Positions 8,962 through 17,528 are shown, numbered from the stretch's first letter. The stretch: 32,283 nucleotides of DNA from an uncultured Duganella sp. (GCA_946482335.1 CAMLRG010000044.1:1-32283); one strand, 5' to 3'. The notes: a model not told the origin generated them from the letters alone. Program-made: numbers and translations.

Positions 8962-10191
8962 TCAGGGCAGGACTTCGAACAGCAGCAGCTGGGTGACCTG
9001 GCCCTTGCCGAAATTGTCGTCGCTGGCCAGGACCAGGGTGGCATGGCCATTCGGCAGGCGCGGCCCGAAAGCCATGGCTTCCAGGTTGAACACACGCGGC
9101 AGGCCGGGCGCGCGGAAGTCCTGCACCAGGCGCTTGGCTGCGGGCGTGTAGCCGGCCCCGGCCAGGGCGGGCAACGCCTGCACGTCGCTGGCGTGGCGCG
9201 ACTCGGTGGCGTACAGGCGCACGTGGTTGTCGTGGCGGCCATCGGCGGCCTGCACCGTGGCGCGCTCCAGCACCAGCAATTCGCCATCGGGCAGCGCCAG
9301 GATTTCCGACACGCCGTTTTCGGCTTCCTTGCCCGGCGCCGGTTCGGCCGGGATGGCGTCCAGCGGATAGGCAAACTGGCGCAGCACCTTGCCGTCGCGC
9401 TGGAACTGGGTCATGCGCACCACGGCGCCGCGCTGCGGAGTCGGGATCGGGCCGTCCTCGTATAGCGGCCATTCGAGCGACGCCCACAGACTGCGGCCAT
9501 CGGCCGCGAACGCCAGGCCTTCAAAGGTGGCGTTGTAGCGCGAGCCGCGCTCCTCGTCGCGGTGTACCTTGAATCCTACCGGCAGCGGCATGTCGGCCAG
9601 CTGCGCACCCTCGCGCGTGGCGTGGCGGATGAAGGGGTCGAGGCCGTAGCGGCGGTCGCCTTCGCTGCTGTACCAGATGCTGCCGTCCAGCGGGTCGATG
9701 CGCATCGATTCAACGTCCAGGCGCTGGCAGCCGGTCGTGCCGGCGGCGGCGAAATCCTTGCCGTCCGCGTTCAGGAAGTAGTGCAGGCCAAGAAAGCGCA
9801 CCGCGCGGAACGCGCCGGCGTCGAAGTCGAGTGCGGCTTCGTAAAAGCGCGCCGGGTTGCGGGTGCAGCGGTCGTCGGTCCCGATCACCCAGCGTCCGCG
9901 CCGCGCGTCGTAGTCCAGGCCGGAAAGGCCGCCCAGTGCGGTGTCGCCGAAGCGCGCCATGTGGGCGATGCGCTGCTCACCGATGAAGCGCAAGCCGCTG
10001 ACCGATGCCGGCGCCAATGGCGCTGCCAGCGGTGCTCCATGCCCGCCGCCCGCACCCGGGCCTGCGCCGGGCGCCAATGGCGCGCAGCCCGTCAGCGCGC
10101 CCGCTGCGCCCAGGGCCAGCGCTGCGGCCAGCGCCGCCGTGAGCGCAGGCTTGAGCACCGATCCCGCGCGCGATACCCGCTTACGCTTCAT
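8962..10191 (-). CDS. Esterase-like/phytase-like domain lipoprotein
   Basis: A 409-residue exported protein. The N-terminus is MKRKRVSRAG, followed by an alanine-rich hydrophobic stretch and lipobox LTGC, so a lipid-anchored envelope protein is expected. A Pro/Gly/Ala linker follows. The body (LGGLSGLDYDARRGRWVIGTDD, FEGLAFAADGRSLWASLE, NLEAMAFGPRLPNG) matches the esterase-like activity of phytase family (PF13449), a beta-propeller group with poorly known substrates. The ATG start at 10191 overlaps the DUF3422 stop as ATGA; an upstream in-frame extension to 10233 would lie inside DUF3422 and would bury the signal peptide. Phosphate-ester hydrolysis is a family-level guess, not shown here. Confidence 0.87.
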   Translation of the reverse strand: MKRKRVSRAGSVLKPALTAALAAALALGAAGALTGCAPLAPGAGPGAGGGHGAPLAAPLAPASVSGLRFIGEQRIAHMARFGDTALGGLSGLDYDARRGRWVIGTDDRCTRNPARFYEAALDFDAGAFRAVRFLGLHYFLNADGKDFAAAGTTGCQRLDVESMRIDPLDGSIWYSSEGDRRYGLDPFIRHATREGAQLADMPLPVGFKVHRDEERGSRYNATFEGLAFAADGRSLWASLEWPLYEDGPIPTPQRGAVVRMTQFQRDGKVLRQFAYPLDAIPAEPAPGKEAENGVSEILALPDGELLVLERATVQAADGRHDNHVRLYATESRHASDVQALPALAGAGYTPAAKRLVQDFRAPGLPRVFNLEAMAFGPRLPNGHATLVLASDDNFGKGQVTQLLLFEVLP

Positions 10192-11489
10192 GCGTGATGC
10201 AGCCGCTGGTGCATGCTGCGCAGGCCAAGCCACATGCCGGCCACGACGACCGGTACCAGCACGCCCATTACCAGCTCGGGATTGACGCCGACGCCCAGCA
10301 CCTTGACACCCTTGGCGGTATAGCCGATCAGGCCCACCACGTAATAGGAAATCGCCGCCACCGACAAACCTTCCACCGCTTGCTGCAGGCGCAGTTGCTG
10401 GGCGGCGCGCGCATTCATCGATTGCAGGATCTTGCGGTTTTGCGCTTCCTGCACGATGCCGACGCGGGTGCGCAGCAGGTCGTTGCAGTTGGCGATACGT
10501 CCGGCCAGCGCCTGCTGGCGTGCCGCCACCGCTTCGCAGGTTTTCATGGCGGGCGCCAGGCGGCGGTCCATGAATTCCTCCACGGTCGGCGTGCCTTCGA
10601 TGCGCAATTCGCGCAATTCTTCGATCCGGGCATTGACCAGGCTGAAATAGGCCTTGGCGGCTGCGAAGCGGTAACTGGTATCGGCCGATACCTTCTCGAT
10701 GCGGGCGGCGAGATGGGTGATGCGGTCGAGCAGGATTTGCTCGGTGGAGCCGTCGTCGACCTTGCCGTCGGCCTCCACCAGCGCGCCGGCCAGCGTGGCC
10801 AGTTCCGCTTCCACCTCGTTCAATTCCGGCGTCACGCTTTGCGCCAGCGGCAGGCCGAGCAGCGCCATCATGCGGTAAGTCTCGATTTCCAGCACGCGCT
10901 GCACCAGGCGGCCCGCCTGCTGCTCATGCATGCCGGCGTCGCAGATCACGAAACGGCTGAAGCCATCGGCGTGGATGGCGAAATCGGTCCACAGCTCGCC
11001 GCCATTCATCACCTGGCTGCCCGCCAGCGGCGCCCCCAGGAAAACACGCTGCAGGCTGGCCGCGTAAGCGTGCTGCATGCCGCCCGGACGGCCCAGCACC
11101 AGGTGTGCCGCCACCAGCACCCTGCCCTGCAGGCGCAGCAGCCATTGTTCCGGCAAGTGGCGCGACGGCATGCTGGTGAAGGCTTCTTCCGGCAGCGGCA
11201 TGCTGGCCACCGTTTCGGCGAAGGTGAAGGTGGCGAACTCGGTATGCAGCTCCCACTTCAGGCGGAAGCGGCCGAAGTCATGGCTGAAGTATTTTCCCCC
11301 TGCCGCCGGCGCCGCCACACCAAAGTGCCCGCACAGCTCCGCCAGCAACTCTTGCTGCTCCTGTTCGCCCGTAATGGCGAAGTGGGTCAGCAAGGTTGGC
11401 GCATCCAGTTTCAGGAAGGGCCGCGAATGGATTTCGGCGGCCAGCGGCACGCGCTGCGCATGGTTCAGGCTGGAAAACACGATACTCAT
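10188..11489 (-). CDS. DUF3422 family membrane protein
   Basis: A 433-residue protein of unknown function found widely in proteobacteria. It begins MSIVFSSLNHAQRVPLAAEIHSRP, with the conserved HSRPF region near the N-terminus. The middle (about residues 220-370) is rich in charged helices suited to a coiled coil. Two hydrophobic segments close the protein (SVAAISYYVVGLIGYTAKG and LVMGVLVPVVVAGMWLGL), so the bulk probably faces the cytoplasm, anchored by its C-terminus. It shares a 4-bp ATGA overlap with the phytase-like lipoprotein gene downstream. No recognisable ribosome site precedes ATG 11489; instead an 8-bp inverted repeat ends five bases upstream. Function is not known. Confidence 0.92.
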   Translation of the reverse strand: MSIVFSSLNHAQRVPLAAEIHSRPFLKLDAPTLLTHFAITGEQEQQELLAELCGHFGVAAPAAGGKYFSHDFGRFRLKWELHTEFATFTFAETVASMPLPEEAFTSMPSRHLPEQWLLRLQGRVLVAAHLVLGRPGGMQHAYAASLQRVFLGAPLAGSQVMNGGELWTDFAIHADGFSRFVICDAGMHEQQAGRLVQRVLEIETYRMMALLGLPLAQSVTPELNEVEAELATLAGALVEADGKVDDGSTEQILLDRITHLAARIEKVSADTSYRFAAAKAYFSLVNARIEELRELRIEGTPTVEEFMDRRLAPAMKTCEAVAARQQALAGRIANCNDLLRTRVGIVQEAQNRKILQSMNARAAQQLRLQQAVEGLSVAAISYYVVGLIGYTAKGVKVLGVGVNPELVMGVLVPVVVAGMWLGLRSMHQRLHHA

Positions 11490-11493
11490 GGGG

Positions 11494-11519
11494 CATGGCT
11501 CGGTGATGGCAGAGCCATG
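11494..11519 (-). promoter_or_regulatory. Perfect inverted repeat just upstream of the DUF3422 start
   Basis: Arms CATGGCTC (11494-11501) and GAGCCATG (11512-11519) pair perfectly with a 10-base loop. Reading leftward the hairpin ends four bases before ATG 11489, the place where a ribosome-binding site would be. An AT-rich stretch (11519-11537) lies upstream, with TTGAGC and TATCAT as weak promoter hexamers 15 bp apart. It may be a translation-control hairpin or a dimeric repressor site. This is inference. Confidence 0.45.
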
Positions 11520-11558
11520 ATATTAACATTGTATTTAGCTCAAGCCCGGGCACCCCGG

Positions 11559-11924
11559 CTATTGGCGCTGGCGCAGGAACGCCTTCACCTCGGCGAATGT
11601 GACCGCGCCCTTGTGCGCGCGGTCGATTTCCTCGAAATTCGCCGCCACGTAACCCAGGCCGGCCGCGGCGGCTTCCTGCCGCGTCAAGCTGCCGCTGCGA
11701 TCGGTGTCGGCTTCCTCGAAACGCTGGCGCAGCTTGCTCAGCGCCTGTTCTTTCAGCCCGGCGCCGGCGGCGGGCGCCTCGCGCGACGGGATGCGCTGCG
11801 CCTTCGGCACGTAAGGCTCGCTGCGCGGCAATGTCGCTGCCTCCTGCGCGCCCTGGGCGCCGGCGGCCCCGGCGCCGCCCGTTGCGGCCAGCACTGCGAG
11901 CATGGTTGCAATGGCCTGCTTCAT
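11559..11924 (-). CDS. Small exported EF-hand protein
   Basis: A 121-residue protein with a signal peptide (MKQAIATMLAVLAATGGAGAAGAQG; likely cut after an A-x-A site). The C-terminal half has one good EF-hand calcium loop, DTDRSGSLTRQE (Asp1, Asp3, Ser5, Glu12), and a second degenerate loop, DRAHKGAVTFAE, lacking acidic residues at positions 3 and 5. A calcium-binding or calcium-sensing periplasmic role is inferred. ATG 11924 has AAGGAG seven bases upstream; a longer frame to 11957 would run into the S10 peptidase gene and hide the signal peptide. It starts 10 bp after the S10 peptidase stop, so the two are probably cotranscribed, and calcium binding may serve that secreted enzyme. Confidence 0.87.
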   Translation of the reverse strand: MKQAIATMLAVLAATGGAGAAGAQGAQEAATLPRSEPYVPKAQRIPSREAPAAGAGLKEQALSKLRQRFEEADTDRSGSLTRQEAAAAGLGYVAANFEEIDRAHKGAVTFAEVKAFLRQRQ

Positions 11925-11934
11925 TGAAATCTCC

Positions 11935-13551
11935 TTAACGGCCCTGGTAAAACGCACCCAGGTCGGCGCGCGCGGCGCGGCGTGCCGCGTCGTCCAGGTA
12001 GCCCATATGCCCGCTGTGGTAGTTGCGGACCACGATATTCTGGTTCGGCCCCAGCCGCGCCAGGTCCTTCTCGGTCTGGTGGAAGGGTGTCGCCAGGTCG
12101 TAATAGCCGCTCAGCGCCAGCACCCTCAGCCCAGGATTGATGGTCATGGCCGCCGCCAGGTCGGGCACGGTATCGGGCACCACCTTGCCGTCATGGCTGA
12201 AATTCCAGCGGTCGATGATGTCGTTGTAGCCCAGGTAGTTCGAAGCGGCCGAATAGCGCAGCGTATCGGACAGGTAGCTGCGCATGGTGGCAGTGAACGC
12301 CGCGTTGACCACCGCCAGCGAGGGATCGCCGCCATTGGCGAGCGGGCTGGCGCGCGGCGCCACCACGCGCGCGTCGTAGCGCCCGGTCAGCATATCGCCG
12401 GGCACGATGCTGCGCTGGATGTAACCCGGCCCGCCATTCAGGTCGGTCTGCCAGTTGGCGGCCGCAATGCCGGTAAAGGCCGCCAGTTGCGCCGTCACTG
12501 CGGTGGGCGGCGCCTGCTGCGAGGCGAGCCAGGGCGTCATCGCCGAGCGGTAAGCGCCGGCGGCGAAATCGCGCGCCTGCTGGATGTAGGAAGTGAAATC
12601 GGTGGGCAGCGGATTGGCGCGCTGGTGGTAGGCGCCTATCGCGGCGTAGCTTGGCACATAGCCTTCGCAGCTCACCTCCATCGGTTCAAACACGGCGCAG
12701 TTGGCGTTGTAGTTCAGGATCGGCGATTGCAGGACCACCCCTGCCAGCCGCGTGCCGGCGGTTTCCAGCAGATTGGCCAGCACCGCCGTGCGCGGCCCGC
12801 CATACGATTCGCCAAACAGGTATTTGGGCGAAGCCTGGCGGTTGTTGGCGTCGACATAGCGCTGCACGAAATCGCGCAGTGCCGCGGCATCGCTATCGAC
12901 GCTCCAATAATCCTGGTTGACGCTGGGCGCGATGGCTTGCGAATAGCCGGTGCCCACGGCATCGACGAACACCAGGTCGCTGATGTCGAGCATGCTCTCG
13001 GCATTGTCGACCAGCGCGGCCGGCGTCGCCAGCACGCTGTTGCCGGGCTGGTTCGCCACCAGGCGTTTCGGCCCGTACGAGCCGAGGTGCAGCCAGAGCG
13101 AAGCCGAGCCGGGGCCGCCATTGTAGAAGAAGGTCACCGGCCTGCCGGCGGCGGGCTGGTTGTCCAGCGTGTAGGCGACATAGAAGAAGGATACGGTCGG
13201 CACGCCGGTGCGGGCGTCGCGGGCGGTCAGGTGGCCGGAGGTGGCGGTGTAGTCAAAGCGCGCCCCGTTCAGGGCGAGCTGGCTGCGCACCGTCGCCGCC
13301 TGCTCGCTGGCACTGGCCAGGGAAGCGGTGGCGGCACCGTTATACATCACCGGATCGGCCAGTGCCCCGGTCGCGGGCGCAGGTGGGGGGGTGGTCGTTG
13401 GCGGTGCGGCCGTGCCGCCACCGCCCCCGCCGCAGGCAGAGAGCGCGGCGGCCAGCAGCGCCGCAGCAGCGGCCAGCTTGGCGGCCGTGCTGGCGGCGCA
13501 AGCCATCCCGCCCATCGCTGACACCGCCACGCGCATCGGGCGCTGGACCAT
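11935..13551 (-). CDS. S10 family serine carboxypeptidase-like lipoprotein
   Basis: A 538-residue alpha/beta-hydrolase of peptidase family S10. The export signal ends in lipobox LSAC (Cys40), followed by a run of six glycines and a Thr/Pro-rich linker typical of surface lipoproteins. Catalytic triad candidates are Ser249 in GESYGG, Asp485 in SGYYDLATPF and His515 in SGHMGYLD; the oxyanion-region motif NGGPGS is at about 144-149. Bacterial S10 enzymes of this type are thought to remove C-terminal residues from peptides; the actual substrate is unknown. AGGGGAGA lies seven bases before ATG 13551. The EF-hand gene follows 10 bp downstream. Divergent from the CPBP protease gene, sharing a 66-bp spacer. 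Confidence 0.93.
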   Translation of the reverse strand: MVQRPMRVAVSAMGGMACAASTAAKLAAAAALLAAALSACGGGGGGTAAPPTTTPPPAPATGALADPVMYNGAATASLASASEQAATVRSQLALNGARFDYTATSGHLTARDARTGVPTVSFFYVAYTLDNQPAAGRPVTFFYNGGPGSASLWLHLGSYGPKRLVANQPGNSVLATPAALVDNAESMLDISDLVFVDAVGTGYSQAIAPSVNQDYWSVDSDAAALRDFVQRYVDANNRQASPKYLFGESYGGPRTAVLANLLETAGTRLAGVVLQSPILNYNANCAVFEPMEVSCEGYVPSYAAIGAYHQRANPLPTDFTSYIQQARDFAAGAYRSAMTPWLASQQAPPTAVTAQLAAFTGIAAANWQTDLNGGPGYIQRSIVPGDMLTGRYDARVVAPRASPLANGGDPSLAVVNAAFTATMRSYLSDTLRYSAASNYLGYNDIIDRWNFSHDGKVVPDTVPDLAAAMTINPGLRVLALSGYYDLATPFHQTEKDLARLGPNQNIVVRNYHSGHMGYLDDAARRAARADLGAFYQGR

Positions 13552-13582
13552 GTTTGTCTCCCCTTTGGTTGCTGCGGTCTAG

Positions 13583-13588
13583 TTTATA
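13583..13588 (-). promoter_or_regulatory. Possible -10 element for the S10 peptidase gene
   Basis: TATAAA on the minus strand, about 32 bases before ATG 13551, in the 66-bp gap between divergent genes. No convincing -35 hexamer is visible, so support is weak. Confidence 0.25.
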
Positions 13589-13617
13589 GTCATCTTTTTT
13601 GTACGGCCAGTACCCCG

Positions 13618-14193
13618 ATGGAAAAAATCCCTTTGCGTTCGCAATTGCTGGGCTGCCTGGTCCTGGCCGGCGTCGCGCTGGCCATCATCCACTTCGTACA
13701 GCGCGCACCGCTCGCGGCGCTGTTGCTGGCGGGCCTGCCGTGGTGGCAGCAAGTCCTGGCCGGCGCCGCCCTGGGCCTGGCCGCCGGCGGCGTCTCGGCG
13801 CTGACCACGCTGCGCAAGCCCGGCGCCGCATCGGTGCAGCGCACGGCCGCCAGCTACGCCCGCCTGGACCTGGCCGGCTGGAATCCGCTCTGGATTTCGC
13901 TCGGCGCCGGGATTTCGGAGGAACTGCTGTTCCGCGCCGCGTTGCAGCCGCTGGTCGGGATCTGGGGCGCCAGCCTGCTGTTCCTGCTGGTGCATGCCGG
14001 CGCCTACGACTTCCGCCGCTTCGACCGTGCGGCGCTATGGCAAGCCGCCGGCGTGCTTGGCATGAGCGTGCTGTTTGGCTTCACATTCGAGCATGCCGGC
14101 CTGCTGGCCGCGATGGTGGCACACACCGTGGTCGACGTGGTCGGACTTTACCTGGTGCTGCGCATCTCCTCCGCGGCAAAGCGTTTGCGGTAA
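13618..14193 (+). CDS. CPBP family intramembrane glutamic protease
   Basis: A 191-residue multi-pass membrane protein of the CPBP/Abi (CAAX protease and bacteriocin-processing) family. Hydrophobic segments cover most of the chain. The diagnostic motifs are EELLFR (catalytic Glu pair and Arg, in GISEELLFRAAL, about residues 99-110), FLLVHAGAYDF with the first His, and HTVVDVVGL with the second His and Asp. Members cleave substrates within the inner membrane; the substrate here is unknown and no bacteriocin or prenylation gene is near. ATG 13618 has no clear ribosome site. The last 46 bp overlap the convergent GlxA-type regulator. This is a general CPBP protein, separate from the sorting protease at 23833-24165. 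Confidence 0.9.
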   Translation: MEKIPLRSQLLGCLVLAGVALAIIHFVQRAPLAALLLAGLPWWQQVLAGAALGLAAGGVSALTTLRKPGAASVQRTAASYARLDLAGWNPLWISLGAGISEELLFRAALQPLVGIWGASLLFLLVHAGAYDFRRFDRAALWQAAGVLGMSVLFGFTFEHAGLLAAMVAHTVVDVVGLYLVLRISSAAKRLR

Positions 14194-15143
14194 TCGCTGG
14201 GCGATACGCCGAGGATGCGCTGGAAGACGGTGCGCATGCGCTCTTCGTTGCCGAAGCCGCACAGGCGCGCCACCTGCTCGACATTGCGCGGCGAGCCTTC
14301 CAGCATGCGCCGCGCCGCCTCCAGGCGCAGGGCTTCCACGCCCTTGGCCGGCGTGCGCCCGGTTTTTTCCTTGTAGACGCGGGCGAAATTGCGCGGGCTC
14401 ATGTTCATCTGCCCGGCAAGCACGTCGTTCGGCATGTCCAGCGCCAGGTTGTCCATGATCCACAGGTGCAGGCGTTCGAACGTGTCGCCGCCAGCCTCCT
14501 GTGCCAGCAGCAGTTCGCTGAACTGGGCCTGGCCGCCCGGCCGCTTGAGGAACACCACCAGTTCGCGCGCCACCTGCATCGCCACCTCATGGCCGCAATC
14601 GCCCTCCACCAGCGACAGGGCGAGGTCGATGCCGGCCGTGACGCCGGCGGAAGTCCACACCGCCCCCTGCCGCACGAACAGCGAATCGCGGTCGATTTCG
14701 GTGGCCGGAAAGCGCTCCTGCAGCAAATCGCACATGGCCCAGTGGGTGGCGGCTCGCTTGCCGTGCAACAGGCCGGCCTGCGCCAGCAGGAAGGTACCGC
14801 TGCAGACCGACGCCGTGCGGCGCGCGCGGTCGGCGGCGACGGCGATCCAGTCACTCAGTTCCCGCAAAAGCGGTTGGACGCGCGGCATGTCCGGCGAACC
14901 CGGTACGATGATGGTGTCGATGTCCTTCAGCAGGAAGGAGGATAGCGGCTCGCTCGCCAGCGCCATGCCTTCGGCGCTGCGCACCATGCCGCCGGCCAGG
15001 CTGGCCACGGCGCGCGTATAGCCAGGCAGGCCGCGCGCGCGCATGCGTTTGTCGGCAGCCCAGAACACGGTTTGCGGGCCGGTCAGGTCAAGCAGCCCGA
15101 CATCTTCATAGGCTAGGAAAAGTACCAGGCGGTCAGCGGGCAT
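14148..15143 (-). CDS. GlxA-type transcriptional regulator (DJ-1/PfpI domain plus AraC HTH)
   Basis: A 331-residue cytoplasmic DNA-binding regulator. Residues about 5-180 form a DJ-1/PfpI-like domain, with Cys114 in the nucleophile-elbow segment SVCSGTFLLAQAGLL. Residues about 225-325 are an AraC-type double helix-turn-helix (LAGQMNMSPRNFARVYKEKTG and QVARLCGFGNEERMRTVFQRILG). The ligand is unknown. It is divergent from the SDR gene at 15244 with 100 bp between starts, an arrangement that often means the regulator controls that neighbour. A good sigma70-type promoter lies in the gap. The 3' end overlaps the convergent CPBP gene by 46 bp. Confidence 0.94.
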   Translation of the reverse strand: MPADRLVLFLAYEDVGLLDLTGPQTVFWAADKRMRARGLPGYTRAVASLAGGMVRSAEGMALASEPLSSFLLKDIDTIIVPGSPDMPRVQPLLRELSDWIAVAADRARRTASVCSGTFLLAQAGLLHGKRAATHWAMCDLLQERFPATEIDRDSLFVRQGAVWTSAGVTAGIDLALSLVEGDCGHEVAMQVARELVVFLKRPGGQAQFSELLLAQEAGGDTFERLHLWIMDNLALDMPNDVLAGQMNMSPRNFARVYKEKTGRTPAKGVEALRLEAARRMLEGSPRNVEQVARLCGFGNEERMRTVFQRILGVSPSDYRKRFAAEEMRSTR

Positions 15144-15180
15144 TTTGGCAGGAAATAAGGGTTATTCGTCCTTCCAGCCG

Positions 15181-15209
15181 ATTCTGGCGGGGCTACCATG
15201 GTTTGTCAA
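15181..15209 (-). promoter_or_regulatory. Sigma70-type promoter for the GlxA-type regulator
   Basis: On the minus strand TTGACA (complement of 15204-15209) is followed after exactly 17 bp by CAGAAT (complement of 15181-15186; four of six matches to TATAAT). This predicts a transcript starting near 15174, about 30 bases before ATG 15143. The SDR gene reads the other way, so regulator autoregulation and control of the SDR could both act here. Confidence 0.55.
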
Positions 15210-15243
15210 CGCAACAGCAACTCTCACCCTGGAGGAAATCACC

Positions 15244-15990
15244 ATGAAAATCGTAGTTATCGGCGGCACCGGCCTGATTGGCGGCAAACTGGTCAACCTG
15301 CTGCAGGAACGCGGCCACGAAGTGCTGGCGGCCTCGCCGGGCACCGGCGTCAATGCAGTCACGGGCGAAGGCCTGGCGACGGCCCTGGCCGGTGCCGAAG
15401 TCGTGGTGGACGTGGCCAACTCGCCATCGTTCGCGCCGGCCGACGTGCTGGACTTCTTCCAGAAATCGAGCCGCAACCTCGGCCGCGCCGAGAAGGAAGC
15501 CGGTGTGCGCCACCACGTGGCCCTGTCCATCGTCGGCACCGACCGGCTGCCGGAAAACGGCTATTTCCGCGCCAAGCTGGCGCAGGAAGAATTGATCAAG
15601 CAGAACGGCATCCCTTACACCATCCTGCGCGCCACCCAGTTCATGGAATTCATGGCGGCCATCGGCCAGTCGTCGGTGGTGGATGGCCAGATCCGGCTGT
15701 CCCCGGCCCTGATCCAGCCGGTGGCGGCCGACGACGTGGCGGCCGCGCTGGCCGACGTCGCCCTGGCGCCGCCCCTGAACGGCATCACCGAACTGGCGGG
15801 CCCGCAGCAATTCCCACTGGAGCAGATCGTGCGCCGCGCGCTGGCCGCCGCCGGCGAGACCCGGCCGATCGTGACCGACCCGCAGGCGGGCTACTTCGGG
15901 TCGGTACTGGAGCACGGCAGCCTGGTGCCGGCACCCGGCGCCACCCCGCGCATCGGCGCCATCGACTACGACGCCTGGCTGCAACGCTAA
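15244..15990 (+). CDS. SDR family NAD(P)-binding oxidoreductase (NmrA-like)
   Basis: A 248-residue atypical short-chain dehydrogenase. The N-terminus MKIVVIGGTGLIGGKLV holds the Rossmann glycine motif GGTGLIG (GxxGxxG). VVDVANSPSF and ILRATQFMEFM are typical of NmrA/NAD(P)H-sensor and ubiquinone-biosynthesis-like SDRs; the classical YxxxK pair is not evident, so it may sense or use NAD(P)H rather than catalyse a usual oxidation. ATG 15244 is preceded by CTGGAGGAAATC, a strong ribosome site; the longer frame from 15145 has none. It lies divergent to the GlxA-type regulator. Its stop is three bases from the stop of the convergent AMP nucleosidase gene. Confidence 0.92.
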   Translation: MKIVVIGGTGLIGGKLVNLLQERGHEVLAASPGTGVNAVTGEGLATALAGAEVVVDVANSPSFAPADVLDFFQKSSRNLGRAEKEAGVRHHVALSIVGTDRLPENGYFRAKLAQEELIKQNGIPYTILRATQFMEFMAAIGQSSVVDGQIRLSPALIQPVAADDVAAALADVALAPPLNGITELAGPQQFPLEQIVRRALAAAGETRPIVTDPQAGYFGSVLEHGSLVPAPGATPRIGAIDYDAWLQR

Positions 15991-15993
15991 GGC

Positions 15994-17484
15994 CTACTGG
16001 AACGCCACCTCGGCGAAGCTGCGCAGCTTGCGGCTGTGCAGCTTGTCCGAGCCCAGGCCGCGCAGCAGCTCCAGCGCGCGCATGCCGATACGCAAGTGCT
16101 GATCCACGCGGTCGCGGTAGAACTGGTTGGCCATGCCCGGCAGCTTGATTTCGCCGTGCAGCGGCTTATCGCTGACGCACAGCAGCGTGCCGTACGGGAC
16201 GCGGAATCGGAATCCGTTGGCGGCGATGGTGGCGCTTTCCATATCCAGCGCCACCGCCCTGCTCTGGCTGAAGCGGCGCTCGGGCGTGCGCTGCGGCAGC
16301 AATTCCCAGTTGCGGTTGTCGGTACTGGCCACGGTACCGGTGCGCAGCACGCGTTTCAAGTCATGCCCGCCCAGCTGCGTCACTTCCGCCACCGCCGACT
16401 CGATCGCCACCTGCACCTCGGCCAGCGCCGGGATCGGCACCCACAGCGGCAAATCCTCATCGAGCACATGGTCTTCGCGCACATAGCCGTGCGCCAGCAC
16501 GTAGTCGCCCAGTTGCTGCGTGTTGCGCAAGCCGGCGCAATGGCCCAGCATCAGCCAGGCGTGCGGGCGCAGCACGGCGATATGGTCGGTGGCGGTCTTG
16601 GCGTTGGCCGGGCCGACGCCGATATTGACCATGCTGATGCCGCTGCCGTCGGCGCGCACCAGGTGGTAGCCCGGCATTTGCGGCAGGCGCGGCGGCGCCG
16701 CGCCCAGGTCGTCGCCGGGCTGCATGGCATGGCCGACGCGGCGCGTGACCAGGTTGCCCGGTTCCACGAAGGCCACATACCCGTCATTGTCCGGGCTGGC
16801 CATCAGCTCGTGGCCCAGGCGCACGAATTCGTCGATGTAGAACTGGTAGTTCGTAAACAGCACGAATTTCTGGAAGTGCTCGGGCGAGGTGCCGGTGTAG
16901 TGGCGCAGGCGCTGCAGCGAATAGTCCACGCGCGGCGCGGTAAACAGCGACAGCGGTTGCGCCTCGCCGGGCGGCGCCTCGTAGGTGCCGTTGGCGATGC
17001 CGTCATCCATGGCCGCCAGGTTCGGCAAATCGAACACGTCGCGCATCAGCAGGCGCCGTTCGGCGCTCAGGCTGCCTTCGATATGGTCATGTTCGGCAAA
17101 TGAAAAATGGATGGGGATCGGCTGCGCGCTGAGCCCGACCTCGATCTGCATCTGCTGCTGGCCGTGGTTCTTCAACAGCAGTCGGAATTGTTCCTCGTAA
17201 TAGCGGCCGAACAGGTCGGGCCGGGTCAGCGTGGTTTCGAAGGCGCCGGGGCCGGCCACGAAGCCGAAGGAAAGGCGCGAATCGGCGCGCGCCACGGTTT
17301 CGGTCTGCACGCGCACATAGGGATAGCAGGCGCGCACCCGCTCGGTGGGCGTTTCGCCCTCGACGAAGTGCTGCAGCGATTCGCGCAGGAAGCGGATACT
17401 GTCCTCGTAAATCGCCCGGACCTGGGCCAGTGCTGCGGAAGGGTCGTCGAACATCATCGGTGCTACGTGGGGACGGCTGAACAT
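15994..17484 (-). CDS. amn: AMP nucleosidase
   Basis: A 496-residue cytoplasmic enzyme that hydrolyses AMP to adenine and ribose 5-phosphate, controlling the adenylate pool. The N-terminal domain (about 10-190) matches the AMP nucleosidase-specific domain (DDPSAALAQVRAIYEDSIRFLRESLQ). The C-terminal part is a nucleoside-phosphorylase fold with MVNIGVGPANAKTATDHIAVLRP, WLMLGHCAGLRN, ALDMESATIAANGFRFRVPYGTLLCVSDKPLHGEIKLPG (split here only for reference to the ALDMESATIA and CVSDKPLHGE motifs). The length is close to the roughly 480 residues of the E. coli enzyme. AAAGGAG lies eight bases before ATG 17484; a longer frame to 17583 crosses the promoter gap and is not supported. Convergent with the SDR gene (3-bp gap). 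Confidence 0.97.
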   Translation of the reverse strand: MFSRPHVAPMMFDDPSAALAQVRAIYEDSIRFLRESLQHFVEGETPTERVRACYPYVRVQTETVARADSRLSFGFVAGPGAFETTLTRPDLFGRYYEEQFRLLLKNHGQQQMQIEVGLSAQPIPIHFSFAEHDHIEGSLSAERRLLMRDVFDLPNLAAMDDGIANGTYEAPPGEAQPLSLFTAPRVDYSLQRLRHYTGTSPEHFQKFVLFTNYQFYIDEFVRLGHELMASPDNDGYVAFVEPGNLVTRRVGHAMQPGDDLGAAPPRLPQMPGYHLVRADGSGISMVNIGVGPANAKTATDHIAVLRPHAWLMLGHCAGLRNTQQLGDYVLAHGYVREDHVLDEDLPLWVPIPALAEVQVAIESAVAEVTQLGGHDLKRVLRTGTVASTDNRNWELLPQRTPERRFSQSRAVALDMESATIAANGFRFRVPYGTLLCVSDKPLHGEIKLPGMANQFYRDRVDQHLRIGMRALELLRGLGSDKLHSRKLRSFAEVAFQ

Positions 17485-17514
17485 CGTGCTGCTCCTTTTT
17501 GCTGGCTCTGCCCT

Positions 17515-17522
17515 ATTATAAT
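17515..17522. promoter_or_regulatory. Palindromic ATTATAAT, possible -10 element for both divergent genes
   Basis: ATTATAAT contains TATAAT on the minus strand (17515-17520) and on the plus strand (17517-17522), between amn (start 17484) and the solute-binding protein gene (start 17529). On the minus strand it sits 31 bases before the amn start, a good distance. On the plus strand it is only 6 bases from the start, so that use would need a near-leaderless transcript. No good -35 is seen on either strand. Confidence 0.4.
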
Positions 17523-17528
17523 GGGAGT

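Noticed and set aside
10194..11927. 577-codon plus-strand open frame
   Set aside because: Runs antisense through DUF3422 and into the EF-hand gene; low-complexity His/Gln/Ala composition.
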